Below the pieces are notes generated by a model. It was not told the origin of the DNA. It worked only from the letters and a program-made list of their open reading frames with translations, and did no database searches. Source: Chryseobacterium aurantiacum (GTDB taxonomy: Bacteria; Bacteroidota; Bacteroidia; Flavobacteriales; Weeksellaceae). From it: a stretch of DNA of 64,000 nucleotides. The stretch covers positions 868,001-932,000 of the forward strand of contig NZ_PXUE01000001.1 of assembly GCF_003020585.1 (NCBI RefSeq). Reading direction: 5' to 3'. The stretch's first letter is position 1, and the number at the start of each line of letters is the position of its first letter. Shown here one piece after another: positions 1-9,009 of the stretch. Both the position numbers and the translations under genes were made by a program.

Positions 1-22
1 GGCTTTAAATAAATAAACAGCT

Positions 23-3000
23 ATGAAAAAAACTCTAATACTTTTACCTCTTTTAGCTGCTCAGGTCGCGTTTGCTCAGGAAAAGAAAACGATTACAGGA
101 AAGATAGAAGATGGTAATACTTCCGGCGCAATTGCCGGTGCATCTATAAAAATAGAAGCCCAATCTGTTTCTACAAAAACTGATTTGGACGGGATTATTG
201 AAAGTGTATCAGTAGGTACAGTTGCCGATAAAGACGGAAAGTTTATACTGGAAGTACCGGCAGGCACAAAGTCTATATTGATAAGTTATCCGGGTTACGA
301 GTCCAGGATGATATTAATCAATGAGGATAAAACAAATTATACGGTGAGGCTGAGCCCTGAGGTTTCAGACAAAAATAAAATTCAGGAGGTTATCATTACC
401 GGATATCAGAAAATTGAAAAACGTAAGCAAACTTCAGCGGTAGCTACGGTAAAAATGGATAACATAAGCCAGGCTGGGGTAGCAAGTGTAGACCAGATGC
501 TGGCAGGACAGATTGCAGGGGTTGCAGTTGCTCCTCAAACCGGTGCTCCGGGTGCTCCGGCAAAAATAAGAATTCGTGGAACGGCTTCATTGTCCGGTCC
601 ACAGGATCCACTATGGGTAATTGACGGGCTTCCATTAGAGGGAAATGACGTGCCGAACTTCACAGATAAAGATAATATTGACCAGCTTCAGAATTTCTCT
701 ATTGCAGGGTTGAATCCTAACGATATTGAGGATATTACCATCCTGAAAGATGCTGCTGCAACGGCAATTTATGGAGCGAGGGCAGCCAACGGAGTAATTT
801 CCATTACCACAAAAAAAGGGAAAAAGGGAAGTATGAAGTTAAACTTCTCAGCAGATACTTTTATCACAGCCCGTCCTGATTTTGACCGTTTGAACCTTTT
901 GAATGCCTCTGAAAAAGTAGATCTTGAGCTAATGCTTGCAAAGCGTGCAGACCTTACTTACCGTGCTGATAAAGGAGAAGTGATGAGAATTTTAACTCAG
1001 AATAACCAACTTGATGATTTTAGAAGCGGAGGCTTAGATGCTTTGAATCCATTGACGCGTCAGCAGCTTAATACATTAAGAAATAATAATACCGACTGGG
1101 GGAAATTACTTTACAGAAATGCCATCAACAAGCAGTATGGAGTAAGCATTTCAGGAGGTAGTGATACTTCTGACTATTATTTCTCACTAGGATATTTTGA
1201 TGAAGAGGGAACAACCATTGGAACTGGTTTTAAAAGGTATAACCTAACCCTGAAAAACAATTATAAACTAAGTGATAAGTTAAATGCAGGAATCTCTATT
1301 TTCGGTACACAGAGCGAGAGACAATCGTTCATGACGGATGCAGATGCTGCAGCAAGTCCTATCAACTATTCAAGAAATGCCAATCCGTACATGAATCCTT
1401 TCAATCCGGATGGAAGTTACAAATATGATAAGGATATAGATGGTTTTGCAGATACTTATATTCCTTTCAATTTCCTTGAAGAAAGAGAGAATACAAGTTA
1501 TACACTGAAGAATCACTCGTTAAAGGCAATATTGGACTTAGAGTACAAAGCAACCAGAAACCTGAGATTTACTTCACAGTTGGGTATTCAGTATGATACC
1601 AATAAGACGGAAAAATATGCTGGACAGGAAACCTACTTTACGAGAAAGATGAAAGAAGGAACCCGTTACTATAAAGATGGTGCATACCGTTATTTCCTGC
1701 CTGCCGGAGATATCAAGCAGAACTGGAATAATGATTTCTTTCAGTATAACTGGAAGTTGCAGGGAACCTACAATACAAAAATCAATTCCGTACATGAAAT
1801 TGATTTGATGGCGGGAACTGAACTTCGTAAGACGGAAGATAATACTACGCTTACCAGAGCTTTTGGTTATAATAAGAATACCAGAACAGCAACTCCTATA
1901 GCTTTTCCTAGCTCCAATTTTGCAGCAGAAAAGAAGTATGAGACCTACCGTGAAATGCCACCTGTAGAGAATGCTTATGCATCAATGTTTGCTACGGCTT
2001 CTTATACATATGATCAGAAATATACCTTCTTTGGAAGTGTAAGATATGACGGAACCAATTTATTCGGAGTCAATAAAAAATATAAATATCTTCCAATATG
2101 GGCTGTGTCAGGATCTTGGTTGGTAACGAAGGAAAACTTCATGAAGAATATCACAGCTGTTTCCAATCTTAGACTAAGAGCTTCTTATGGTCTGCAGGGG
2201 AATATTGACCGTAATACTTCACCTTTCTTTATTGGTGAATACAACTATGCAAACATTCTTCCGGGAATGAGAGAAGACGTGATCAATGTGATCAGCCCGC
2301 CAAATGATAAACTTCGTTGGGAAAAAACAACCAATATCAACTTTGGACTTGATTTGGGGTTATTTAATAACCGTGTGAATCTTACCGCAGATGTTTACAA
2401 CAGAAAAGGAACGGATATGATCAGTATGAAAGAAACTCCGCTTGAAACCGGATTCGAATACACCATGATGAACTGGGGTAGTCTTACCAATAAAGGTTTT
2501 GAATTGGCGTTATCTACCAGAAACATCAACAAGGAGAACTTCAAATGGTCAACTACTATCAATTTTGCTCATAACAAGAGTAATGTCCTTAGCGAACAGC
2601 CTCGTGATAATGCGATGCTTCCGTCAAGAGAAGGACTTCCTGTAAATGCTGTGTTTGCCCTGAAAACGGCAGGGATGGATGAGAATGGTAACCCCATGTT
2701 CTGGAAAGGAAATGAAAAGGTAAAAGCTGCAGATTTCTTTAAACTTTATGATGTATATGCAGATTTTCTTCCGGGTCAGTTTGTAGATACAAAACTTTCA
2801 AACGAAGAATTAAGAAACCTGTTTACCTATGTAGGAGATAGAGACCCTAAGTTTACCGGAGGAATTATCAACACCTTTAAAGTTCATAATTTTGACTTTA
2901 CCGTTGCCGCTACATTCAACTTCAAGCAGACTGTAATGCGTACTCCATCTTACAGAGGAATGGATTTCGACAGAGGAAGAAACTATACAAGAGAGATATA

Positions 3001-3355
3001 CGAAGCAGGAAACTCTTTGCCGGGAATTACAAGTCCTGATATGGATGCAAACCCAGATGGATGGATGGCCAACAAATGGTTTGCCGGTAACCGTTCCAAT
3101 ACCTACGGATTACTTGATATATGGGCTAAAGAGGTGAGTTATGTAAGAATCAGCAGTATTCGTTTAGGGTATACACTTCCTAAGGAATTTACTGCTCCTA
3201 TGGGAATCACTAGTCTTAGATTAAGTGTTGAAGGACGTAACCTATTTGTATTCAGCAATGGCTACGAAGGGTATTTTGATCCGGAAACCTATGGTAATAT
3301 CTATGCACAGCCTATTACAAAGTCTGTTACAATAGGATTTAATGTTTCTTTTTAA
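23..3355 (+). CDS. SusC/RagA-family TonB-linked outer membrane protein
   Basis: TonB-dependent outer-membrane transporter of the SusC type, expected to import an oligosaccharide or peptide together with its SusD lipoprotein. The 1110 residues begin with a signal peptide ending AFA-Q at residue 19. A carboxypeptidase-regulatory-like domain follows (about 25-110), then the plug, with IRIRGTASL, DPLWVIDG and ILKDAAATAIYGARAANG. The rest is a long beta-barrel ending in the aromatic C-terminus FNVSF. Length and domain order are normal for SusC. The start at 23 is the only sensible one, because it gives the signal peptide directly; the promoter lies outside the window. The SusD gene follows within 15 nt, so the two form an operon. 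The substrate cannot be read from sequence. Confidence 0.95.
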   Translation: MKKTLILLPLLAAQVAFAQEKKTITGKIEDGNTSGAIAGASIKIEAQSVSTKTDLDGIIESVSVGTVADKDGKFILEVPAGTKSILISYPGYESRMILINEDKTNYTVRLSPEVSDKNKIQEVIITGYQKIEKRKQTSAVATVKMDNISQAGVASVDQMLAGQIAGVAVAPQTGAPGAPAKIRIRGTASLSGPQDPLWVIDGLPLEGNDVPNFTDKDNIDQLQNFSIAGLNPNDIEDITILKDAAATAIYGARAANGVISITTKKGKKGSMKLNFSADTFITARPDFDRLNLLNASEKVDLELMLAKRADLTYRADKGEVMRILTQNNQLDDFRSGGLDALNPLTRQQLNTLRNNNTDWGKLLYRNAINKQYGVSISGGSDTSDYYFSLGYFDEEGTTIGTGFKRYNLTLKNNYKLSDKLNAGISIFGTQSERQSFMTDADAAASPINYSRNANPYMNPFNPDGSYKYDKDIDGFADTYIPFNFLEERENTSYTLKNHSLKAILDLEYKATRNLRFTSQLGIQYDTNKTEKYAGQETYFTRKMKEGTRYYKDGAYRYFLPAGDIKQNWNNDFFQYNWKLQGTYNTKINSVHEIDLMAGTELRKTEDNTTLTRAFGYNKNTRTATPIAFPSSNFAAEKKYETYREMPPVENAYASMFATASYTYDQKYTFFGSVRYDGTNLFGVNKKYKYLPIWAVSGSWLVTKENFMKNITAVSNLRLRASYGLQGNIDRNTSPFFIGEYNYANILPGMREDVINVISPPNDKLRWEKTTNINFGLDLGLFNNRVNLTADVYNRKGTDMISMKETPLETGFEYTMMNWGSLTNKGFELALSTRNINKENFKWSTTINFAHNKSNVLSEQPRDNAMLPSREGLPVNAVFALKTAGMDENGNPMFWKGNEKVKAADFFKLYDVYADFLPGQFVDTKLSNEELRNLFTYVGDRDPKFTGGIINTFKVHNFDFTVAATFNFKQTVMRTPSYRGMDFDRGRNYTREIYEAGNSLPGITSPDMDANPDGWMANKWFAGNRSNTYGLLDIWAKEVSYVRISSIRLGYTLPKEFTAPMGITSLRLSVEGRNLFVFSNGYEGYFDPETYGNIYAQPITKSVTIGFNVSF

Positions 3356-3367
3356 AACTTGAAAACA

Positions 3368-4687
3368 ATGAAAAAAATAACAACAATTATAGCGCTAGCA
3401 GTAATCAGCTTTACCAGTATAGGGTGTGACAGGTTTTTGGATGTACAACCAGAGGGAAAAGTTATTCCGGTAACTGTAGAAGATTATCGTAAGGTTCTTA
3501 CATCTGCCTATGCAAAATATCCGTCTCACAAATCTCTTTCTGTGCTTCGTACAGATGAGGTAAATATTAATGAAAATATAAGTGATTTTAACGTTTATCG
3601 TGAAATTGCAATGTGGAAGGATGCCAATAATGACTCGGCAACAGCAGAATTTCCTTGGGTGAAGTTTTATTCAGTGGTTTTTTACCTGAACCAAATCATC
3701 AATGAAGGAAGCAAGACAATGCAGGACTCTCCGGAGAAACAACAGATTCTTGCAGAGGCCTATGCACTGCGTGCCTATGTGTATTTTGACATGGTTAACC
3801 TATACGGAAAGCCGTATAATAGCGCTACAGCCTCTACAGACAGAGGAGTTCCTATCAATCTTGAAATGGATCTTGAAGCAGTATTGAAGCCATCTTCCGT
3901 ACAGGAAGTTTATAATCAGGTTCATGCAGATATAAGTAAGGCAGAAGGACTTATGGTAGAGCAACAGCAGTCTGCAGGTATCAATTATAGATTTTCCAAA
4001 GTAGCATTATTGGCTTTGCAGGCCAGAACTGCCCTTTATGAAAATGATTGGAATAAGGCATTATCCTATGCAGATCAGGCATTAGCTATAAAAGGAGAAC
4101 TGAGCAACTTAAACACTAGCAATACAGCTCCACATCATTATATGTCTGTAGAATCTATCATGGCTTTGGATGATGTATTTGACAGTGCTGCACAGAACTT
4201 ATCCTTTGCATCTGCTGAGCTGATCTCAAAATTCAACAGCACTACAGATAAAAGATTCAAAATCTATTTTGAAAAAAATGGAAGCCAGTATAAAATCATT
4301 AAAAAAGGAAGCTCTGAATTCAAAGTATCCTTTAGAACTACTGAAATGTATTTTATAAAATCTGAGGCATTATTGAAGCTTGGAAAACTGAGTGAGGCAA
4401 AAGAAGCCTTATCAAAGGTATTAAAAAACAGATATACTGCTGAAGGATATGCTTCAGTGCAAAATGATATTACCCCAATGAATGCTACAGACTTCATGAA
4501 CTTTATTCTTGATGAAAGGTTCAGAGAATTTGCAGCAGAGGGACATAGATGGTTCGATCTGAGAAGAGCAAACCAAAAAACAATTACCCATACCATCAAT
4601 GGTAAGGAATATATTCTTCAACAGAATGATGTGAGATATACGATAGAATATCCGATGAGTGCGAAGAAGAATAATCCTAATTTATAA
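3368..4687 (+). CDS. SusD/RagB-family nutrient-binding lipoprotein
   Basis: Surface lipoprotein partner of the preceding SusC; SusD proteins cap the transporter and bind substrate. From ATG 3368 the 439-aa product has a lipoprotein signal with lipobox SIGC, followed by the usual start of the mature protein (DRFLDVQPEGKV). The middle is helical and TPR-like (LAEAYALRAYVYFDMVNLYG), and the C-terminal block FILDERFREFAAEGHRWFDLRRA is the family signature, given here in parts. A TTG nine bases upstream is in frame, but ATG is preferred because it starts directly at MKK. The gene ends just before a terminator at 4711. Confidence 0.93.
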   Translation: MKKITTIIALAVISFTSIGCDRFLDVQPEGKVIPVTVEDYRKVLTSAYAKYPSHKSLSVLRTDEVNINENISDFNVYREIAMWKDANNDSATAEFPWVKFYSVVFYLNQIINEGSKTMQDSPEKQQILAEAYALRAYVYFDMVNLYGKPYNSATASTDRGVPINLEMDLEAVLKPSSVQEVYNQVHADISKAEGLMVEQQQSAGINYRFSKVALLALQARTALYENDWNKALSYADQALAIKGELSNLNTSNTAPHHYMSVESIMALDDVFDSAAQNLSFASAELISKFNSTTDKRFKIYFEKNGSQYKIIKKGSSEFKVSFRTTEMYFIKSEALLKLGKLSEAKEALSKVLKNRYTAEGYASVQNDITPMNATDFMNFILDERFREFAAEGHRWFDLRRANQKTITHTINGKEYILQQNDVRYTIEYPMSAKKNNPNL

Positions 4688-4710
4688 CACTTCATATTAA
4701 CAACCCTTGA

Positions 4711-4745
4711 AACCGCTTGAACTTGATTGTTTTAGCGGTTTTTTT
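4711..4745 (+). terminator. Terminator of the susC-susD operon
   Basis: The 6-bp stem AACCGC (4711-4716) pairs with GCGGTT (4735-4740) and is followed by TTTTT. The 18-nt loop contains the TTG that serves as the -33 element of the next gene's promoter, so the terminator and the downstream promoter occupy the same bases. Confidence 0.65.
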
Positions 4746-4754
4746 GTACTTTTG
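4727..4754 (+). promoter_or_regulatory. Promoter of the LytTR response regulator
   Basis: TTG at 4727-4729, 17 nt, then TACTTTTG at 4747-4754, matching the Bacteroidota TTG-N-TAnnTTTG consensus. The start codon at 4762 lies only 7 nt beyond, so the mRNA is predicted to have almost no leader. Confidence 0.6.
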
Positions 4755-4761
4755 CAATGTT

Positions 4762-5520
4762 ATGAAAATTGCAATTATAGAAGATGAATTGCTGGCAGTT
4801 AATTATCTGAAGAATTTATTGGATAAACAAAACATAGTCTCAGTCACTGATACTGTGGTTCTTCGGTCAAAAAAACAGGCAATAGAATTCTTCGAAAAAG
4901 ACTCCGCAGACCTTATTTTTATGGATATCCATTTAGGAGATGGGATGAGTCTTGAAATCTTTGAACAGGTTGAACTCTTTACTCCAATTATTTTCATAAC
5001 AGCCTTTGATGAGTATGCCATGAGGGTTTTCAGGCACTTTACCATAGATTATCTTCTGAAACCTTTTGAAGAAGAAGATTTACATCAAGCATTGCAAAAA
5101 TTCATTTCCATTAGTAATTTCGATCCTGAACCTGTATTGAGATCTATCTCTACATTGCGTCAGGATGATTCTGAGGTGATGAAGCGCTTTATGGTAAGAG
5201 AAGGAAATAAACTTAAATCTGTGGATGAACAGAATACAGCTTACTTCTTTGCTTCTGGAAAATATCTTTTTCTTACTACAAAAGATCATCAAACCTATAT
5301 TTATGATGATACCATCAAGGATATCATTCAAAAACTGAATCCTAATTTATTTTTTAAAGTTAACCGCAAGTTTATCATCAATAAAGAAGCTGTTACAGAG
5401 ATTATTAAACACTCAAGCCAGAAAGTAGAATTGAGACTTTCTCCTGAACCTGAAGTGAATACTGGCGTTTTTATCAGTAAAATGCAGATCGCCGAGTGTC
5501 TGAACTGGCTGAATAGCTGA
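4762..5520 (+). CDS. LytTR-family response regulator
   Basis: Two-component response regulator of 252 aa. The N-terminal receiver domain (about 1-120) shows MKIAIIEDE, phosphoacceptor Asp in IFMDIHLGDG, and the conserved TAFDEYA and LLKPF segments. The C-terminal LytTR DNA-binding domain (about 150-250) has YFFASGKYLFLTTKD and FFKVNRKFIINKEAV. A longer frame from TTG 4717 runs through the promoter and terminator and adds an unlikely hydrophobic leader, so ATG 4762 was chosen. No sensor kinase lies next to it in this window, so its partner is encoded elsewhere. A link to the upstream SusCD pair is possible but only inferred from adjacency. Confidence 0.92.
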   Translation: MKIAIIEDELLAVNYLKNLLDKQNIVSVTDTVVLRSKKQAIEFFEKDSADLIFMDIHLGDGMSLEIFEQVELFTPIIFITAFDEYAMRVFRHFTIDYLLKPFEEEDLHQALQKFISISNFDPEPVLRSISTLRQDDSEVMKRFMVREGNKLKSVDEQNTAYFFASGKYLFLTTKDHQTYIYDDTIKDIIQKLNPNLFFKVNRKFIINKEAVTEIIKHSSQKVELRLSPEPEVNTGVFISKMQIAECLNWLNS

Positions 5521-5866
5521 TGTTTTAATTGCAGATTATAAACTTTAATGGCTGCTTTTGTAAGTAGTTATGGTGCATCAATAGATTAATATGGAGGATT
5601 GGAGGTACTCAAATTAACCCATTTAAGCATGTTCGTATGATTCTTTTTTTAAGCAATGACTTAATAAATAGGATATTATCAACATAAAAAAGCTCTTTTG
5701 TTGATGTTGAATAAAAAATCATAAGAAATGCTAAAAAAACTTAAATTTGTGATGAAGAACACTTTTTAATAAGGCACAGATTAGATTGTTTTTGATACAG
5801 TCTGTTTTCTCGTTTTAAGTTTTGCTTTAACTTTATTATAAAGTTTTTTAAACTATAAAACTTGTT
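5521..5866 (+). other. Intergenic region with a candidate promoter
   Basis: AT-rich spacer of 346 nt without a convincing ORF. TAAATTTG at 5742-5749 fits the -7 element, but no TTG stands at the right distance upstream. The transcript of the next gene may begin here, leaving a leader of about 110 nt. Confidence 0.35.
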
Positions 5867-7474
5867 TTGAAAAAAAATATGACTCATACACCATTTTATA
5901 TTTTCCTTTCAGTCTTCCTATTTACCACATCAGTAAAATCTCAAAATAAAAATGATCAGAAATTTGATGCAGCTTATTTTAGGTCTTTCAAGGAGGAACA
6001 GGTAGATCATATGCTTAAAATTGGAGACTCTCTTTATGAAAAATCACAAACAGAAGCTCAAAAAATAAAATCACTTGTAGTGATCGCTTCCGCCTATTCC
6101 AGAAAGCTGAATGCCAGTAAATCTATTAGATATTGGAAGAAAATAGACTCTATGAGTAAAAAAGCCAAGTTTCCGGATTGGGAGACTCTGGCTAATGAAC
6201 GCCTTGCAGCCGAGTATTTAAAATTAGATCTTAAAGATGCGAGTAAACAGTTTATAGACAGGGCAGTGGCAGCCAGCAAGTCATTGTCCGGATCATTGGA
6301 AAGCAAGTATATCTATGCCATGATGCTTGAAACAGAGGCGTTACAAAAAATTGAAGATAGAGATACATTAGGCTTTATAAAAGGGATCAAAAATAACCAG
6401 GCCTACCTGAAAACAATTCCTGAGAATGATATTACCAACTATCTCTTAGGAAGATCACTTCTGAAACTTGGTGAAGTATATGTTCAGAAAAACAATCTTG
6501 ACTCTGCAGATTATTCATTTCATAAAGCTGAGAATAACCTGAAAAAATCTGTCATCAAATCTTATTATAATGAAAATGCATTGCTTTACAGAGGTTTGGG
6601 GAATCTTGCCATGAAACGTAAGCAGTTTGAAGAAGCCCGAATTCACCTATTAAAGGCAAAAGAAATTGCCCTTGCCAATAAAAATAAAGAAGTGATTGAT
6701 GTTGTCATCAATGACCTCAGAAATTACTACAGAAATGTACATGATTATAAAGGATTGCTTGAAATTAACCAGATTAAAGATTCTATTGACCTTATAAAAA
6801 GGGACGAGCTTGTTACCCTTGCCGATCAGGATTTTAAAGAAGAATTTGCCAAAAAAAATAAATTCAAAGAATATATGTATATCCTAATCTCAGTATCCAT
6901 AGTACTGGCGGTTTTTGTGATTGGATTATTTTTTTATTATAAGAAGCAAAAAAAGAAAAGTAAACTACAGTTTGAAAAAATTATTGACCATCTTAAACAA
7001 CAACAGAAAACAGGAAATACAGATTCACCTGTCCTTTCTGTAGTACAGGAGCATTTGGAATCAGAGGTTAAAGATGATACTGCTCTCCAGATCAGTGCAG
7101 AGAAAGAAGAAGAGCTGGTGAGGAGCATGAAGGATTTTGAACAGAAGCATTTATATCTGGATAAAAATATTTCGAGGCCTAAGATGGCATCCCATCTCAA
7201 TACCAACACTAAATATCTGTCCTATATTATAAGAAAATACAGAAATTCAGATTTCAGTGATTATATTAACCATCATAGGATTGATTATATCGTCAAAAAA
7301 CTTTATACAGAATCTGAATACAGAAACTATAAGATTAGTTATTTAGCCGAAATGTGCGGTTATTCCTCTCATAGCAGATTTGCCAATATCTTTAAAAAGC
7401 ATATGGATATTTCACCTTCTGATTTTATCTCCCAACTTCAGAAAAGGGCTCAAGACGGTCCTGATATTCGATAA
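5867..7474 (+). CDS. Membrane-anchored TPR/AraC-family transcriptional regulator
   Basis: 535-aa one-component regulator of a type common in Flavobacteriia. It has an N-terminal signal peptide (MKKNMTHTPFYIFLSVFLF), a periplasmic TPR-rich sensor region (about 30-320), one membrane segment (about 335-358, YILISVSIVLAVFVIGLFFYY), a cytosolic linker, and a C-terminal AraC HTH domain (about 430-530) with MASHLNTNTKYLSYIIRKY and LAEMCGYSSHSRFANIFKKH. There is no kinase or receiver domain. The TTG at 5867 gives a positively charged signal-peptide start; ATG 5879 is the alternative. A strong hairpin terminator follows the stop by a few bases. Target genes are unknown; the promoter array just downstream is a candidate, by position only. 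Confidence 0.85.
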   Translation: MKKNMTHTPFYIFLSVFLFTTSVKSQNKNDQKFDAAYFRSFKEEQVDHMLKIGDSLYEKSQTEAQKIKSLVVIASAYSRKLNASKSIRYWKKIDSMSKKAKFPDWETLANERLAAEYLKLDLKDASKQFIDRAVAASKSLSGSLESKYIYAMMLETEALQKIEDRDTLGFIKGIKNNQAYLKTIPENDITNYLLGRSLLKLGEVYVQKNNLDSADYSFHKAENNLKKSVIKSYYNENALLYRGLGNLAMKRKQFEEARIHLLKAKEIALANKNKEVIDVVINDLRNYYRNVHDYKGLLEINQIKDSIDLIKRDELVTLADQDFKEEFAKKNKFKEYMYILISVSIVLAVFVIGLFFYYKKQKKKSKLQFEKIIDHLKQQQKTGNTDSPVLSVVQEHLESEVKDDTALQISAEKEEELVRSMKDFEQKHLYLDKNISRPKMASHLNTNTKYLSYIIRKYRNSDFSDYINHHRIDYIVKKLYTESEYRNYKISYLAEMCGYSSHSRFANIFKKHMDISPSDFISQLQKRAQDGPDIR

Positions 7475-7511
7475 AAACAACCCCTGATTTATAAATCAGG
7501 GGTTGTTTTTT
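7473..7511 (+). terminator. Terminator of the TPR/AraC regulator gene
   Basis: Nearly perfect inverted repeat: AACAACCCCTGATTT, two to four loop bases, AAATCAGGGGTTGTT, then a T run. It starts directly at the stop codon. Confidence 0.9.
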
Positions 7512-7584
7512 AGTAAACTATGAATAATTGAAAGTTATAAATCTTAATAGTCTATTGAATATTAATATTTTACAACAGATAATC

Positions 7585-7649
7585 CTGTCACTATTCGGGA
7601 ATAATAACAGCCCTTTTGTTGGGAGCTTGAAATATTCGCTTTAAGTTTA
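7585..7649 (+). promoter_or_regulatory. Palindrome-promoter module, copy a
   Basis: A 26-nt imperfect palindrome (7585-7610; half-sites CTGTCACTATTC and GAATAATAACAG) is followed by exactly 8 nt, TTG (7619-7621), exactly 20 nt, and TAAGTTTA (7642-7649). Four more copies with the same spacing occur up to 10435. The palindrome would be centred about 57 bp upstream of transcription start, a usual place for an activator site. Downstream is an unannotated transcript region ending at the hairpin at 7794. Confidence 0.65.
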
Positions 7650-7793
7650 TCTCAGCTAAATATTTAGCGATTTCCCTTATATGTAAGAGTATGAGTGAAA
7701 GAAGAGAGAATATATTTTTGGAATAATATTACACTAATATCCTTTTATATAAAATATTTTTAACATGTTTTTTAATATGATAAAGATGTTTGG

Positions 7794-7822
7794 CCTGTCC
7801 GTTCTAGGGACGGGTTTTTTTT
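7794..7822 (+). terminator. Terminator of a short non-coding unit
   Basis: CCTGTCC (7794-7800), 7-nt loop, GGACGGG (7808-7814), then eight T. No gene ends nearby; the only upstream promoter is module a, giving a predicted transcript of about 160 nt. The longest frame I read in that interval is 11 codons (ATG 7691). Confidence 0.65.
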
Positions 7823-7921
7823 GTAAAACAAACAAAATAATTCTAATTTATATAATGGGAATTATTTTGTTTAGTTGTTATTTAATGTTTTGATTTTGAG
7901 TGTTTTAATTTGTGTTTTAGG

Positions 7922-7986
7922 GTGTTGTTATTCGCGAATAGTAACAGGCCTTTGATTGTAGGGTTTGAAATTTGAAGATAATTTTG
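7922..7986 (+). promoter_or_regulatory. Palindrome-promoter module, copy b
   Basis: Palindrome 7922-7947 (right half GAATAGTAACAG), 8 nt, TTG (7956-7958), 20 nt, TAATTTTG (7979-7986). This copy has a perfect -7 element. It points at the two QVGINT genes starting at 8149, with a hairpin at 8043 in between. Confidence 0.7.
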
Positions 7987-8042
7987 CAATATTAAATGAT
8001 GAGAAGAGATTTTACTTTTTAGGACTTATTCTCAACAGTTCT

Positions 8043-8094
8043 TTGGGGAGTTCCCTGGTCGTTATGAATGACTTTCCCCGAAGGCTTTTTTTAT
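8043..8094 (+). terminator. Leader terminator/attenuator before the QVGINT pair
   Basis: CTTTGGGGAGT pairs with ACTTTCCCCGAAG (some G-U pairs), followed by CTTTTTTT. It lies between promoter copy b and the start codon at 8149, so transcription of the gene pair must pass it. Its head CTTTGGRGRGTTCC is shared with the hairpin at 10483. Confidence 0.6.
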
Positions 8095-8148
8095 TCATCT
8101 TTCCATTGTTTAAGATCTGATTCTAAAAAACATTAAAAATATATAATC

Positions 8149-8922
8149 ATGAAAAAAAAGAATGTAATCTTATTGGTTGGTACCCTGTTTTCATCTATTA
8201 CGATGTATTCACAGGTCGGTATCAATACAAATGCTCCGGCAGCAACCTTGGAAGTTTCTTCAGTGCCTGGTAGTATCAATAAAGCAGATGGAATTATTAC
8301 CCCAAAACTAAGAGGATCAGAACTTAAATCAAAAGATGCAGCTTATGGCTCTGCCCAGACAGGAGCTATTATTTATATTACTGAGGGTTTATTACTCTCA
8401 AATACCACTCCAAAGACTAGAAAGGTGGTTACAGCCGGATATTATTATTTTAACGGAACGGAGTGGATTCGCATTAATGACGTTGGAGTTGCTCCATTAA
8501 CGAAAGTTGCCTTTAACGCCTCTGGAACTCCCGAAGCTGCAATTATTAATGTAAATGTCTACAAAAGACTTTCATTTCCTACAGTGAATATTACCGTAGA
8601 TCCTGAAATTGGAACCTGGGATAGCACATCCAATGAGCTTACTGTGAGTAAAAGAGGTGTTTATACCATTACAGCATCTCTGATTTATGAGAATGTTGCA
8701 TCCCTAGGCGGTGCTACTCTTATTATCCGAGGAGGTGTTGAAAATGAACTGTCAAGCTCTGTTGCTGTATCCGGCCCTGGACCTTACACCCAGCGAAATA
8801 ATATGACTTCAAGTATGGTTCTGAATCCAGGCGATAAAGTATGGGTAGAAGGAGCCAGGATTAGTTCTAATTGGACAGTTGGGAAGAGAAGTCTCAATAT
8901 TACCTTTTCCGAAATTAACTGA
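8149..8922 (+). CDS. Secreted QVGINT-type protein, first of tandem pair
   Basis: 257-aa exported protein. The signal peptide ends at MYSQ, followed by the N-terminal block VGINTNAPAATLEV that marks a large family of Chryseobacterium surface proteins. The next section (GIITPKLRGSELKSKDA, then GYYYFNGTEWIRIND) is also typical. The C-terminal half, from about residue 120 to LNITFSEIN, is beta-rich and resembles a C1q/TNF-like jelly roll; this is inference from the pattern of strands. No T9SS sorting domain is visible. The downstream gene is a clear paralogue. Function is unknown; adhesion or a surface structure is possible. Confidence 0.75.
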   Translation: MKKKNVILLVGTLFSSITMYSQVGINTNAPAATLEVSSVPGSINKADGIITPKLRGSELKSKDAAYGSAQTGAIIYITEGLLLSNTTPKTRKVVTAGYYYFNGTEWIRINDVGVAPLTKVAFNASGTPEAAIINVNVYKRLSFPTVNITVDPEIGTWDSTSNELTVSKRGVYTITASLIYENVASLGGATLIIRGGVENELSSSVAVSGPGPYTQRNNMTSSMVLNPGDKVWVEGARISSNWTVGKRSLNITFSEIN

Positions 8923-9009
8923 TAGTACATCAGCATTTATTCAACAGCAAGGTGTTTTATCCAATCTATTCTAATAACAACTTTAATAATAACTTATAAA
9001 TATTTGATA

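Noticed and set aside
4717..4761. Upstream extension of the response regulator from TTG 4717
   Set aside because: It would translate the terminator and promoter; the receiver domain begins exactly at ATG 4762.
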